Shown here piece by piece: positions 12,960 to 25,634 of a stretch of 64,000 nt of DNA. A program made the translations under genes and the position numbers. A model generated the notes under the pieces. That model did no database searches. It was not told the origin of the DNA and worked only from the letters and a program-made list of their open reading frames with translations. Position 1 is the first letter of the stretch; each line of letters opens with the position of its first letter. The stretch is from positions 196,446 to 260,445 of the forward strand of contig JAODUO010000642.1 in the NCBI GenBank assembly GCA_025642075.2, read 5' to 3'. This DNA comes from Ridgeia piscesae. Lineage: Eukaryota > Annelida > Polychaeta > Sabellida > Siboglinidae.

Positions 12960-13400
12960 GAAAGCCTAAAGACCGATTAGCATCCACCCGTTTTCCTCGC
13001 CTCCTTTTCCCGTCAACTTTCTGTGCATCTGGTCTTTTTGCCGGTTATTCATCTGCCATTTTTCTACATGACTAGCCAATGTACGTAACCTCACAAATTT
13101 CTGATTAGAACTTTCCTTCACTCCAACCTCCACTCTCATTTCATCCATTTTCTCTTATCAGGTCCCTTAACTCCCACGATTATTCTTACCAGGTTGTTTT
13201 TTGCAAATCTTGACCTTCTCATGTTATTTCTCTGTTAGTGCCATTGTCTCTAGTGCATCCATGTTTGCTGGGGCAACAAACGAGCTGAGCACATTTCCTT
13301 TACGTTTATGTGATATGAGGCTATCTCCCATCACCCCTTCAACATTCCTCCAAGCGTTTGCCCCGGTTGTAATCATCGTTGTAACCAAAGCAATTAATCT
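12960..13400 (-). mobile_element. LINE relic, C-terminal reverse-transcriptase fragment (RTE-like)
   Basis: The minus strand reads TGANAWRNVEGVMGD, SHKRKGNVLSSFVAP, ETMALTEK, then after a frame change MDEMRVEVGVKESS and VRLRTLASHVEKWQM. These follow the order of the C-terminal region of endonuclease-reverse-transcriptase LINEs. Stops and shifts make it a relic. It is separate from the larger minus-strand LINE at 17.7-19.9 kb. Confidence 0.6.
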
Positions 13401-13798
13401 AGTAGATTTTGCACTGGGAAAATGCCACTTACTATCGTGAATTTATAAATTGTAATACGCAACGTTACATGTTGTGAAGTTACTGGATGAACGCCAACGT
13501 CACATCATCTATGTTAAGGTAGGAATGTTTAGTTTTTGTTTCATCAGGGTAAGTGATACATTTTGATATTTGTCATGGTCTTTGTCAGTATGTCTGAGAG
13601 AGTACAGTGAGAAATGTGGGCTGATGTCATGAAGGCGCTTTGGGTTCGTGTGTCTTTAATAATGTGTCGTTTCTCTCTTACTTTCTAACTTTGATGCCTT
13701 CTCTGAATGGTTTTGCTGAACTGCCAACTATATTGGTCAGAGAACTTGGTTTTCATGTCGTTATTCATTTTAAGCAAGTTGGTTTTTAATTATATTAA

Positions 13799-13863
<65 letters not shown>
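13799..13863. repeat. (TA)n microsatellite
   Basis: Pure TA tract of about 60 bp. Confidence 0.95.
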
Positions 13864-13866
<3 letters not shown>

Positions 13867-14139
13867 GTTTGTTTGGTTGTCGGGTGGCCCGCTCCTATGC
13901 AAAATCCTGGTTACGCCACTGTTGGTTGCATGAAGACATTTACAGCAGATCTATTAAAGAATTTAAACGCGAATGAGACGACAGCTCCAATATCATACCA
14001 ATTCATAAAGGTTTTTATATGTTCGTATTGCAAAAAAAATTGCCAGTGTCACTCGTGTGTATACATTATATACTTATATTTCTTGACTACATTGACATAA
14101 GACAACAATGCCATCTCTGATAAATGTTAGTTTCTTTAG

Positions 14140-14290
14140 TTCAGTTTCCGTACAACAATGATTTTACTATACATAATGATATGTTTCACTTGTACTTTCA
14201 TTATATTTAATTATTATAATTTGTTTAACTACTGTTATCAACACTACTGAAGAGAGTTTGTAATTTGGATTTTAGTGTGTAAATAAAATG
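14140..14290 (+). repeat. Dispersed repeat tail shared with 25,750-25,900
   Basis: The stretch ending TCAACACTACTGAAGAGAG with TTTGTA following is clearly related to 25,750-25,900, which lies downstream of a LINE. It may be the 3' end of that LINE family. Confidence 0.5.
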
Positions 14291-14894
14291 TATTATTATT
14301 TGAATGTAGACCCATTGTCGCAGATATCTAGTTGAATACGACGTTTCGTTAACATTGTTGAAATGGCTAACTGGGTAGGTCTAGTAACCTTTACCAAATT
14401 TGTCGCGACGAGCTAAAACAAAAACATTTACAAAGCTCATAAAAGCGTAAGTTTAACCCAGAACTTTGAAATTTGGTACATAGAAAAAATTGTTTGTCCT
14501 GGCTGATAATTGTATTGGCAAGACAAGGTTTTTTTGCCTGAAAACATAATACACAATAATAGCGAGTGATGTTTATTTTCAGTTCCCGTAAAGGTTTAGC
14601 TGGTTTTCCAAAATAAATCAAGACACCTGTATTATGTTTATGTCACACATCTCCATGAAAATGGATAAATCAAATTTCTCCAAGACAAACGTTGTCATAT
14701 ATCCAGGGGCATAGGTCACATAACTTAGAAACAAAACCTCAACTCGCAAGCACAACAGTTTGATTTGACACGTCCCGTTATGTCACTTAGTTACAAACCA
14801 TATTTCAATGCTCTGGGTTAAATATTCACGTAGAGACGAAGAAGACGTTTTAGTTCAACGTTGACAGCTCGCAACTTTTGTTTACCTCATGTAG

Positions 14895-15221
14895 GCGAGA
14901 TGTCGTCACACGACGATCCGCACATAGTGGTCTATGTGTCAGACACTATTATGTTGCCATGTAACCACACTGTCGCCAAGTCAGACCTTCAGGCTGTCGC
15001 GTGGAGGAAAGATACTGATACGATACTAGGAGAGTATGACATTATTGACGACCCTCCCGTATCCTTTTATGGCGTCATGGAAGGTCGAGCCAATGTCAAG
15101 GTGTTCCCGCCAGCCCTACAGTTCTCCAATAGTTCACTGGAGGATGCTGGTGTCTACCAGTGCGAAGTGTTCCCAATGAAAGGCGAGGCCACCATAAACC
15201 GCTACATAGTCATAGTCAACG
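14895..15221 (+). CDS. Gene A exon 2: V-type Ig domain (V1)
   Basis: This 327-bp exon has a CTCATGTAG acceptor and a GTAGGG donor and is phase 1 at both ends. It encodes one V-set Ig domain. Visible landmarks are Cys23 in IMLPCNHT, Trp37 in AVAWRKD and Cys90 in LEDAGVYQCEV, the classic C-W-DxGxYxC frame. It ends RYIVIVNG as the G strand. NHT and NSS are possible N-glycosylation sites. It closely resembles V2 at 22,059, sharing YVSDT, HVAKSDL, WRKD, DDPPVSFYG, GRA and VFPP. The domain would lie outside the cell and probably binds a ligand or a partner receptor. The function is unknown. It is not obviously orthologous to a named vertebrate receptor. Confidence 0.88.
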
Positions 15222-16129
15222 GTAGGGAACTTCTTTATATAGAGACACATTCCCCTGTCATATACAAGTTTGGAACGGATTGTAAGTCTAGTATATGTGT
15301 ATGAACACCGAATATGTTTGGACTGGTAAAGTGTTGATCCTGCAGGATATCATATGTGTAAAGTATATATCAGAAAGTATTAATTAAAGTACTTTATTTC
15401 GATAAAGTATTTAAAAAGATTATGGTAAATGTGCGTGTTGTCCGACAGTATAGTCTACCAGGCACATTATCAAAAGAAATTGCAATAAAACAATATTTGA
15501 ACGAGTGGCACCAACTAGTGTCAAGCTTAGAACCACTTCTTTTTATTCTGCCATCATCGTCTTTTAACGGTGATGTTTGTAGACTGTGCTAGGTTTGCGT
15601 TTCTCTCAATTGCCTTCCTGCAACTGGTACAGTCCTGAGCATCCCATGAGTTGTTACCCACCAGTCTCAAGTCTGCAGACACAGAGTTCTGTCAGGTTTC
15701 CCTTGTTATATTATAAGAAATCGACTTACTTTGGATCATAATTTATTGAAACGTGCGACGCTTCGGCTCAGTCTACATATACCGTCTATTCCTGTTTTGT
15801 TTTGAAATTTGTGAACAAAAAAAGGACACATAAGTTTATTCATTTTCATATTTGAGGTAAGACAAAATTTAAATAGTTTCTGTACTTTGGGTGCCTTGGC
15901 ATGTTACCTTGTCAGCGAAAGGTAGCGTTTTGAAAACATTCGCTGAAATTGCATCGTTGCTTAACTATCTTTGCCGACAAATACGTCATTTTATTCTTAC
16001 AGGTCCTCTTCTAGGGCATTCCTGCCTCTTTCTGAAAGTATTGATTATTTAATGAATTATATTAACCTTTCCGAGGTCAACAATTTATTAGTTACTATGT
16101 TAAAGATAAATACTTAATAATTTATAGAA

Positions 16130-16500
16130 ACGGAGATCATGATCATTAAACCTCAACAAAATTTGCAACATCTTGACAAAACTGATATCGAGATATGCAT
16201 CAATGGAGACAAGACTCCAAGTTGGAAATAATCGTAACCCTTTAGAGCTCCAGATGTTCTTGAGCTGTATAAATGCTCTTCTCGCCTTGCCAATCCTTAC
16301 TCTAACATCTGCTTTGGAGTCACCCTGCATGCCAATGCTCATCATCACCAGCATCGTTGTGCACCCGTAGTGTCCCGTGGATGGGGGCGAACGCCTCAGC
16401 ATGCCGCTTCTTCATCTGCCTATCTTGCGCTATCCTTTGCCAGATGGTACTAGTCAGGTTGCCAAAGCTGATTTTGGGCCTATCCATGCACCGACGGATA
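16130..16500 (-). mobile_element. LINE fragment (RTE-like reverse transcriptase)
   Basis: The minus strand reads SKADVRVRIGKARRAFIQLKN and then IWSSKGL, a block typical of the region after the palm domain in endonuclease-reverse-transcriptase LINEs. Frame is lost after about 100 codons. Confidence 0.7.
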
Positions 16501-16589
16501 CTATAGTTTTTTCTCGCTGAATTCTATATCCTTAGGACCTCTATAATGAATGAATATCAAGCGAATATCCTTAAGCAATTCGAGATACC

Positions 16590-16640
16590 CAAGATGGCGG
16601 CCAAGATGGCGGCCAAGATAGCGGCCAAGATGGCCGCCGG
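16590..16640 (+). repeat. Four tandem copies of a 12-bp CCAAGATGGCGG motif
   Basis: CCAAGATGGCGG is repeated three times in a row (one copy with A for G) and is followed by CCAAGATGGCCGCC. Each unit matches the known YY1-family binding consensus AANATGGCGG. Whether it acts as a binding cluster is unknown. Confidence 0.75.
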
Positions 16641-16977
16641 CGCCAATAGAAAAATAACTTTTGAACCAGTGGACCTAGAATACACGTGATACCACGTTTT
16701 TAGCTAAACTTGTTATGAGCAGTCCATTGTTTGGGTTATTTTTGTGACCATATAACGGTCGAGGGCATGTAGCGTTCATTCTATATAAAATAAATACGCC
16801 GCCATATAAAATTTAATCTTAAAGCAGGAACATAAATAAAACCACCAGCCAACATAGAGAATGAAATATCAAAATAAATAAATAATATCCTACATGTGGG
16901 GAAAACAGCGTACGCATGCCCGGCTGTGTGTATTGCATCCCGCCTGTATACGCCATGGTTGAAGTAGCTAATATACA

Positions 16978-16979
<2 letters not shown>

Positions 16980-17027
<48 letters not shown>
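16980..17027. repeat. (TA)n microsatellite
   Basis: GTGTGT followed by a pure TA tract. Confidence 0.9.
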
Positions 17028-17029
<2 letters not shown>

Positions 17030-17679
17030 AAAAGTAACATTTCACTAGTGTTCTTTTAATTATTATCACTATTTATATCATAGTGATCAACGTAACCAGT
17101 CAATGATATTGTGCATGCTGAATAGAAATCGATGTATGATATTCGCAATAAATCGACAAACCTGTCTAACATTCTAACCTCACACAGACGTCATGATGTT
17201 TATCTCAATAGCAAACATATACTATTATGTGTCTATTATGGAACAACATGCATGTCAACTATTCAAATGACATATTCAAATGTAAGTTTATTTACTTGAT
17301 TTTTCAGATATACAGAACATGTGAAACGATGTAGATAATTTACTGTGGTGATGATGCGATATTGAACTAAGAATAAAGCATAGCGTAACTATTAATAGTG
17401 GTGATGGATTGGCTGGTCAATTGATGCAATGGATGACAAATGTGTTTTCAAAGTTTGCTACAGTTGCTCAGATAATTAAAGACCACATATTAGCCAGAAC
17501 TGTAAGATACTGCACAATATTATGAAAGACAGTGAAATGCAAGGTGATCATTTGCATCAGATCTTCAGACAAAATGGTAAAACAAAAGGTGGTGCTACGT
17601 ATCAAGGGAATATAATATATTGTTTGTAACAAAGTTTCTAACAAAGGCTAAGCAGAAAACAATCCAGTAAGAAAAAACG
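17028..17679. other. Unannotated AT-rich intronic stretch
   Basis: Nothing recognisable was seen between the TA tract and the C-terminal end of the minus-strand LINE. Confidence 0.4.
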
Positions 17680-19860
17680 ATATCAGTCGGTCAGGGTATA
17701 CCTGTCTGGCGACCTGACTAGACCCTTCCAGTAGTCGTCTAGTTCGTCTCTCCGGTCTCGCCGGTCTTTCTCTAGGTCTTTTCCTTTCGTTGGGTTTCCA
17801 GGTGGCGATACTCTGTGTCCATCGGTTATCTCGTATCTTACTGACGTGCCCTGCTCAGGTCCATTTCCGTTTCCTGACTTGTTCAATCACATCTGTGACC
17901 GTCGTCTTTTCTGTTACCCAGAAATTTGTTTTTCTTTCACGGTATGTGATGTTTAACATACTCCTGTCCATCTTTATTTGTGCGGCTGCTATCTTGTTCA
18001 TTGCTTGGGTGGTGAGTGCTCATGTTTCAGCGCTGTGTGTGATTGCTGGAAGTACGCATGAAGACTGTCTCTTCAAGCATGTTCCAATGTTACCGTTGTA
18101 GATGTCGGGGTGCTTGGCGAATGCTGTCCTTCCGGCCGTGATTCTTCTTTGAATCTCCTTGTCTTGATTTTTGTCTCTGATGCTGTATCTCTGTCCCAAG
18201 TAGATGTAGCTTTCAATGTTCTCGATCTAGGTGTTGTTGACATACATTGGTGTGTCATTTTATTTCATCGCCTTTGTCTTGGACTTGTTCATCGTCAACT
18301 AGCTCATGTAGCATTTGTTGTAGTTGTTGTGGTGTATTAGCGCATATGAGTATGTCGTCGGCGAAGCGAAGATAACTAAGATATTCGCCGTCTATCTTCA
18401 AGCCTCTGGTTTCCCAAGTCAGTCGTCGGAATATGTTTTTCGAATGTTGCCGTTAACAGCTTGGACGATATAGTATCTCCCTGTCGTACTCCTCTCCTGA
18501 TATTGATCTTGTTGCTTTCTTTGTGTAGGAGGACTGTCGTTGAGTTGCTTGTGTAGATTTCCTTCAAGTGTTTGATGTACACAGATTCTTTCCCCTGTTC
18601 TTGAAGCGAGCACTGCTTGAGTTTGCACTGAGTCGAAGGCTTTCTCGTAATTGACGAATGGGATGCAGAGTGGAATATTATATTCTCTGCACTTCTCCAT
18701 CAGTTGGTTTACGACGTGGATATATGGTCTGTCATTGAATATCTGCTTCTGACTCCAGCTTGCTCTCGTGGCTGGTTGTCGTTGAGTGTCTTCTCTAGCC
18801 TTTTATAACTTTCATGAGTACTTTATACATATTTGATAGTAGACCTATCGATCTGTAATTCTTGGGGTATTTCTTATTTCCTTTCTTGAAGATTACCATC
18901 ATCTCAGCGTTCTTCCACGATAACCATTTAGTGTACAGCTTAGCAAGTGTCTTCGAGATGGTATCTTCTTATGCTTTCAATGTATCGATGTTCATATGGT
19001 CGTTGCCTGTTGCTGTCCCATTCTTCACATCTCGAACTGCTGCGTCCACCTCCCATGATGTTATCTCTGGTACATCGTTTGGGTCAATGTGGATTATGGT
19101 ACTCTGTTCACTGTCGTATTGTTCGGCGTAGAATTCCTTTATTCGTTCAATGCTCGTATTTTGATCATGGATTTCTCTACCATGCTTGTCCAAGAGTGAG
19201 ATCAGTCTGTCTTCGCCCAGCTTCGGCGTTCTTCGGACTTTCCTCAGGCTCATTGATGTCGTGATCGTTTCTTGTATAATCTTTTGGTTGTATTTCCTGA
19301 TTTATGTGGCATCTACTCTTGGTGGCCTCTTGTTCATCACTGTTTTCCATTCCTCCTCTACGTCCAATTTGATGTTGCTCATAACCATTCTGTGGTCACT
19401 TCCAATGTTGACCTAGTTGATGACTGTTACGTATGTGACGTCTGTGATGTCTAGCCTGTTTGTCAGGATACCAGTGATACTACGCAGGTAAGTGAAGACA
19501 TCTACCTCTTCAATTGAATGATGTTCCAGTGTGACTGGCTCACGGAAGGCTGTATTAATCTTACGTACTTTGTCTTTCCTTTATGTGCACTGAGGCCGAC
19601 TCGTGAAGAGATGGCTGCCAGTTTATTGTTTCCCTGCATCTGCCAGAGGCTGTGGGAACTCAGAGCCCAATTGTCAGCAAAACCCACGTCTATAGTTACA
19701 TCCGCATTGTCCAGTGCATTCCTGTTCGTGTCTGTGTTGTTCGTGTCTTCGTAAGTCAACCGATGACCAAAGGAAAGAGGAACAAGGAGAGCAGGCAGCC
19801 TTGTCTAACTCTGGTCTTCACTTCTAAATGGTTCGGCCACGGCTCATTTTAAGCTCTTAT
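17680..19860 (-). mobile_element. Degraded RTE-like LINE, apparently chimeric
   Basis: Reading the minus strand from 19,860 downward gives GCLLSLFLFPLV, then VGFADNWALSSHS with SSRVGLSAHKGKTK (palm and downstream). After VDVFTYLRS the frame passes at about 19,475 straight into an endonuclease end, NRLDITDVTY with GSDHRMV. A complete reverse-transcriptase order follows: KLGEDRLISLLDKHG, VRDVKNGTATGNDHM, MMVIFKKGNKKYPKNYRSI, FVNYEKAFDSV, GVRQGDTISSKL and the C-terminal DELDDYWKGLV near 17,700. The palm block thus comes before the endonuclease end, so at least two element copies are joined. Many stops and frameshifts are present. Confidence 0.85.
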
Positions 19861-20098
19861 TACATAAAGCAATAACTCTTTGTAGTAAAGTATTTTGTCG
19901 ATTTAGATATCTCGTTATGCTACTGCAAGTCACTGATGCTCTACCTCTTTATACTGAATGTTAAATATAGCAAAAACAAATTGAGAAACGTTCACTAGTT
20001 TGCATGTAATACAAAAAAGGGGTGGACAATGATGCTGATTCTAATTTAACCCACTGATTATTTATATTATAATTACATATCAACATTTTGCCTTTCAG

Positions 20099-20449
20099 CG
20101 AAACCTTTCAATGAGGCAATTCGACTGAGTGGTCAGTCTTATCAGGACTGTGAGGAGGTTTATTTATCGGAATCAACAGACGCCCTCCTCTCACTCACTT
20201 GTACCGCTTCCTCAAAGCCAAGTTCACGTTTGTCGTGGACGGCCGATCCTGCGACACCAGCCCTGGTGGTAAATCAGTCTATTGTTGATGAATGCACTAC
20301 AGCGAATGACATTGTGACGTGCGAACGAAATGCAACTATTGTCACCAAGGATTTGAAGTATTTGGTGCAAGTGACGTGTGCCACCCACTTTGATGATAAC
20401 CAGACAGCTATAACCAGCAAGAGAGCCTGTGTGGTCCTTGTGCCTCATG
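20099..20449 (+). CDS. Gene A exon 3: C2-like Ig domain (C1)
   Basis: This 351-bp exon, CCTTTCAG acceptor and GTAAGT donor, is phase 1 at both ends. It starts AKPFNEAIRLSG and ends VVLVPHG. The Ig core is Cys35 (LSLTCTA), Trp47 (RLSWTAD) and Cys94 (LVQVTCATHF). Four further cysteines (18, 66, 75, 111) could form two extra disulphides. NQS, NAT and NQT are possible N-glycosylation sites. The SLTCTASSKPSS style resembles second domains of nectin- or CD80-like receptors, but this is only a likeness. It is nearly identical in layout to C2 at 22,848, so both arose from a V-C cassette duplication. Confidence 0.87.
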
Positions 20450-20552
20450 GTAAGTGTCGGTTAATCACCCACATGTCACTCTTAAACTGTTCTATTTTAA
20501 ATTGTGTGATACAATTTACAATATATAACACTTTTGTAACAGTTTGTTATGC

Positions 20553-20654
<102 letters not shown>

Positions 20655-20901
20655 TGGGTGGTCATGCTCGTCGATGTCAACAAGAGTCACAAATGATTCA
20701 ATTGGCAGTGGTGGGTTTCATGGTGGCGTGCACATTGGTGGCACGAGACTGTGCGTAGAAGTCTGGCAGTAGATTAATGTTCTTGGGAGAAACTGCTTTC
20801 ATTATCACGTCCTTCATTGTTATTAATGGCATTCGTTCGACACGAATAATATGTAACTATGTAACAATATCTAATTATTATCTTTTCTCTGTCTGTCTCT
20901 C

Positions 20902-21410
<509 letters not shown>

Positions 21411-22058
21411 GTACCTAATGACAAATATGCCATCAGTGGTTCCACCCTAGGCCTAAAACCAAAATGCCCATCTGAGATGCTCACAATGTATCTGAGCCTT
21501 TGATCTATGATATGCTCCCATTGTTTTATGGCGTGTGTAAGCAGCTTCAATTAAATTCAGTTCAATTCACTTTAGTGTCCCTAAAAAGGATATTCATCGT
21601 AAATCTCATGATCGCATCACAAAATACAAATGAAATGCAAAATGTAACCTTGCAAAAAGCAAATCCATTGTCATCAATATCACTCATTTAACATTATAAT
21701 TGCAACAGGCACAAAACTCCTGCTATACAAAACTTCTGCTGTCCCTTACGCAATCAGCCCACTTCTCCCTCCAAGGATCTACCTGGCGTATGTGGCTGAA
21801 AGCGATAGTATGAAGCAGAACTACACACTACCCACTACACTACAACATTAGACGCATCATACAGTTTACACAGCACACCACTGAAGAACTCGGTATTTGG
21901 CTCCTAAAATATATAGGTAGAAAACATACTAAGTTGATGTGTGTTTGTATGTACATTCACATCCGCTCGCGAGCGTGTGCGTGCGTGCTTCTACACAGTA
22001 TCCGTGCAGTTGACGTGATGTTTGACATGCTAGAGTTTTGATTGTTTCCCTGTTAAAG

Positions 22059-22376
22059 GCGAACGGTCGACAGAATACATAGTGGGCTACGTGTCAGACA
22101 CTTTGACACTGCCGTGTGACCTACATGTCGCCAAGTCAGATCTTAAGGCTGTCGTGTGGAGGAAAGATAGTGTGACAAAAATTGCAACGTATGACATTGG
22201 CGATGACCCTCCCGTGTCCTTCTATGGGTCCTTGGCAGGTCGAGCCAGTGCCAAAGTGTTCCCACCAACCCTCACGTTCTCCAATGGCTCACTGGATGAT
22301 GGTGGTGTCTACCTGTGCGAAGTGTTCCCAGAAAAAGACAATCTCATCGTATACCGCTACATACTCACAGTCAACG
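22059..22376 (+). CDS. Gene A exon 4: V-type Ig domain (V2)
   Basis: This 318-bp exon, TTAAAG acceptor and GTAGGG donor, is phase 1 at both ends. Landmarks are Cys20 (LTLPCDLH), Trp34 (AVVWRKD) and Cys87 (LDDGGVYLCEV), ending YRYILTVNG. One NGS glycosylation site is visible. It is clearly homologous to V1. Differences concentrate near the N-terminus (ERSTEYIVG against EMSSHDDPHIVV), around the loop after WRKD, and in the FG region after CEVFP. These are the places where ligand-contact loops of V domains lie. The domain is extracellular by inference. Confidence 0.88.
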
Positions 22377-22504
22377 GTAGGGAATTTCTTTACTTAGAGA
22401 CTCTGTCACGTTTGGAACGGATTGTATGTACAGGTATGATATATGTGTATGGACACGGGAAAAGATTGGGCTGATAAAATGTTGATCCTGCAAGATCTTG
22501 TGTG

Positions 22505-22650
22505 AGCAAAGTAAAACAAACATGAACAGGGATAGCAGGCAGCCTTGCTCAACCTTGGTGTTAACTTATGAACAATTTGGCCACGGCGAATGGTCAGCTC
22601 TTTCTGCATAAAGCAATACATTGTTGGAGTAAAATATTTTCAATGTTGGT
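22505..22650 (-). mobile_element. Short LINE relic in the V2-C2 intron
   Basis: The minus strand reads VEQGCLLSLFMF, a match to the GVRQGCLLSPFLF reverse-transcriptase block. The same block (VRQGCLLSLFLF) is found at the equivalent place in the V1-C1 intron, about 19,745-19,830. Both relics sit at the same distance upstream of the C exon, which implies that the insertion came before the cassette duplication. Confidence 0.65.
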
Positions 22651-22847
22651 CCATTTAGATATGTATGTTGCTGCAAGTCACTGATCTTCTAACTGTTTAT
22701 ACTGAATGTTACGTATGGCAAACAAAATGGAGAAACATTCACTAATTTGGATATAATACCAAGACAGGTGTGGACAATGATGCTGATTATGATTTAACCC
22801 TCTGATTATTGTACATTATAATTATGTATCAAAATTTTGTCTTTCAG

Positions 22848-23201
22848 CGAAACCTTTCAATGAGGCAATTCGACTGAGTGGTAAGTCCTACCAGGACTGT
22901 GAGGAGGTGTATTTATTAGAGTCAACCGATGCCCTCCTGTCACTCTCTTGTACCGCTTCCTCAAAGCCTAGTTCACGTTTGTCGTGGAGAGCTGACCCTG
23001 CGACCCCAGCCCTGGTGGTGAATCAGTCGATTGCCACTGAATGCACGATTATAGCGAATGGCATTTTTAAGTGCGAACGCAATGCAACTATTGTCACCAA
23101 GGATTTGAAATATTTGGTGCAAGTGACGTGTGTCACCCACTTTGATGACAACCAGACAGTTATAATCAGCAAGAGAGCCTGTGTGGTCCTTGTGCCTCAT
23201 G
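22848..23201 (+). CDS. Gene A exon 5: C2-like Ig domain (C2)
   Basis: This 354-bp exon, GTCTTTCAG acceptor and GTAAGT donor, is phase 1 at both ends. It begins AKPFNEAIRLSG and ends VVLVPHG exactly like C1, with the same six cysteines, tryptophan (RLSWRAD) and NQS, NAT and NQT sites. One codon is added in the loop (ECTIIANG against ECTTAND). Amino-acid identity to C1 is high by eye, higher than between V1 and V2. That suggests stronger constraint or gene conversion on the membrane-proximal domain. It is followed after 417 bp by a transmembrane exon. Confidence 0.87.
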
Positions 23202-23618
23202 GTAAGTGTTGGTCAGTCACCCATGTGTCATTCTTAAACTGTCCTATTTTTATGTGTGGTACAGTTTTCAATATACCACATTTTTATGACAGTGTTTTTA
23301 ACACTAGTGATACATGTTATGTGGGAAATATGTCTTATTTTGAAGAATAAGTTTTGCAAGATATCATAGTGTGAGCCTGATATTTGTTATGACATCACAA
23401 TATAAGAGAGCCATGTCTGATTTCATGTGTGGGTGACCTGATTCAATTAGTAGGATATCACATAATTGATGCGAGTGCCTGGTATTGCCATTCATATTTG
23501 AATAATTTAATTAGATAGTGCATTATGTGGTTGACATATATCATTTCGTCGGATAAAACTATTTGACATGTTTAATTTTCAGGGTATCACAATATGTAGT
23601 TGAGGTGTCACTTTGCAG

Positions 23619-23750
23619 CATATCACAGTCCGTCTTCGCTACTATCAATCACGGTGATAATCCTGGTGGTTCTCTGGGCCTTTGGCATAGTGGTTGTTCT
23701 CGTCATCAACTTCCTCATCTGGAAACTGTCAAAGAAAGAAAACACAACTG
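23619..23750 (+). CDS. Gene A exon 6: first transmembrane exon
   Basis: This 132-bp exon, CTTTGCAG acceptor and GTGGGT donor, is phase 1 at both ends. It reads AYHSPSSLLS and then about 25 hydrophobic residues (ITVIILVVLWAFGIVVV onward to NFLIW), followed by the basic stop-transfer KLSKKENTTG. This is a normal type I membrane anchor with the basic side facing the cytoplasm. An alternative upstream AG at 23,582 would put a stop in frame, so the 23,619 start is preferred. No stop codon is present, so at least one more exon must follow. Confidence 0.82.
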
Positions 23751-24489
23751 GTGGGTGCAACTTTCCACTGAACGTTTGCTCAAGTAGTGTGAATGTTCTG
23801 TTTAATTGAGCAGATAATTTATCTTAGAATACATCACATTTCTCATTCGTTATGGACTTGTTTAACAATATATGGGTATATCTATGATCTGCTGATTTGT
23901 ATATGATTCACACCAAAACGGGTTAGAAACCCGTTTTGGGGGTTACTTTTCCTCCCAATAATTTTCAATAATTTATGTAGCAATGCAGACTGTCTAAGAA
24001 AGAAACGTCAACACATAAGTACGCACGCCCGCACGCACGCATACACGCCCGCACGCACACAAACACACACTAGATCAATTATAGTTTTCATTGTTTAATT
24101 TCATGACCTATGATGAGATCGTGCAGTAAGGTGTGAGGAACTTACTTCACTCTAGTTGTCACTCTGTCTCAAATACGCAAGTTTAATGTTCTTTTCTCGA
24201 GTAACGTGTATTAAGACAGTGTGAAAGCCATGGGCTGCTAACACCACAAAACACACTAGAAACACAATACAAGGTAGGCTGCTAATGTACCAGCTAATGC
24301 ATTGCATGATTGAACAGTGAGGTCATGCAGCCTCCAACCGATCAGATAACTGATCTCGTCTTGTGTGAGTCATGACTATCGACTGTCTGTGTTTTGTTTA
24401 TTGCTGCTGTGTTGTCGCCTTGCATAGTGTAACACGAGGACAGTTAAGAGTAACATGCAAATTAATATATACAGCTTATTGTGAAATAG

Positions 24490-24932
24490 ACGTGGTCAAG
24501 GTAATTGGGATTAGGAACAGATAAGTCAACGGCTAATTTAATATATTGCAACCATTACAATGGAATTCAGGTTAAAGATCAAAATGAAATAGCAGGACAA
24601 TTTCATTTTTTCTTTCTAAATGTTCGTCTGAATCGTGCTGCCAAAATTGATGCTGCAGGGAAACCTGACTTAAAATCCTACATAAATAAATAGAAAGTTG
24701 GAACAAGGTTCAATTTGTTACCAATTGAAGAAGGACAAACACAAAAGATGATAAATCAACTAAAGCCAAAGTAGTGCACTGGATATGATAAAATTTCTCA
24801 AAATATTACTAAAATATATGTAAATGCCTCTAATCTGCGTAATTAATCAATCGCTATGAAATGGAATATTCTCTAATTTACTCAAAATAGCGAAGATTAT
24901 TTCCTGTTTTCAAGAAGGACGATAAACATTAC

Positions 24933-24969
<37 letters not shown>

Positions 24970-25634
24970 AATATGTCATTACTACCCTCAATATATAGTG
25001 TTTGATAAAACCAGTATATTATTTATTTGGATTTCGCTGACAAAAACTACCAATAGTAACATTCGTGTATTTGACAAAGGCGTTCGACACTATAGATCAT
25101 TCAATCGTAATCAAGCTTGAACATTACGGCATACTAAATATATAGTTAGATTGGCATAGAAGCTACATATGCAACATACAGTAATATGTTGAAATAAAGA
25201 ACGTACAGTTAACTATGTAAACATTAATTACAGGAGTCCTTCATGGGTCAATACTTGAATCTCTACTTGTTTGATATAATTATGACTTGTACGAAGTTTA
25301 CCCATATATTTTATGCAGACGATACCACACTGTTAAGCACGCTGGACAACCTCTCAAGTGACCATACAAAGAACTCAATAACAAACCAAATAAATGCAGA
25401 ATTAACCGTTCTAACAGGCTGGTTAGCAGTAAGCATGCTGTCACTTAATGCAAAAAAAACGAAGATGGTGATGTTTCATAGTAAACAAAGAATACCAAGA
25501 AAACAGCGAAATTCCTAATATTATGACAAATGACATTCCAGTTGAAAGTGTAACTCACTTTAAATTTCTTGGTGTCAATGCAGATTGTAATGTGAAATGG
25601 TCATACCATATCAACTACATGGCTAACAATATTT

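Larger units (their letters stand above)
15222..20098 (+). other. Gene A intron between V1 and C1 (LINE-filled)
   Basis: About 4.9 kb. Its first 130 bp and last 330 bp align with the short V2-C2 intron (22,377-22,847). The middle holds a LINE fragment at 16,130-16,500, YY1-like tandem motifs at 16,590, a TA tract at 16,980 and the large minus-strand LINE at 17,680-19,860. No additional exon is recognised. Confidence 0.7.

Noticed and set aside
17790..18340. Plus-strand hydrophobic frames opposite the LINE
   Set aside because: They are shadows of the minus-strand reverse transcriptase, whose motifs are clear.
23563..23618. Earlier acceptor at 23,582 for the transmembrane exon
   Set aside because: Joining there in phase 1 reads an in-frame stop (TAG) before the span. 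The acceptor at 23,618 gives a clean phase-1 exon.
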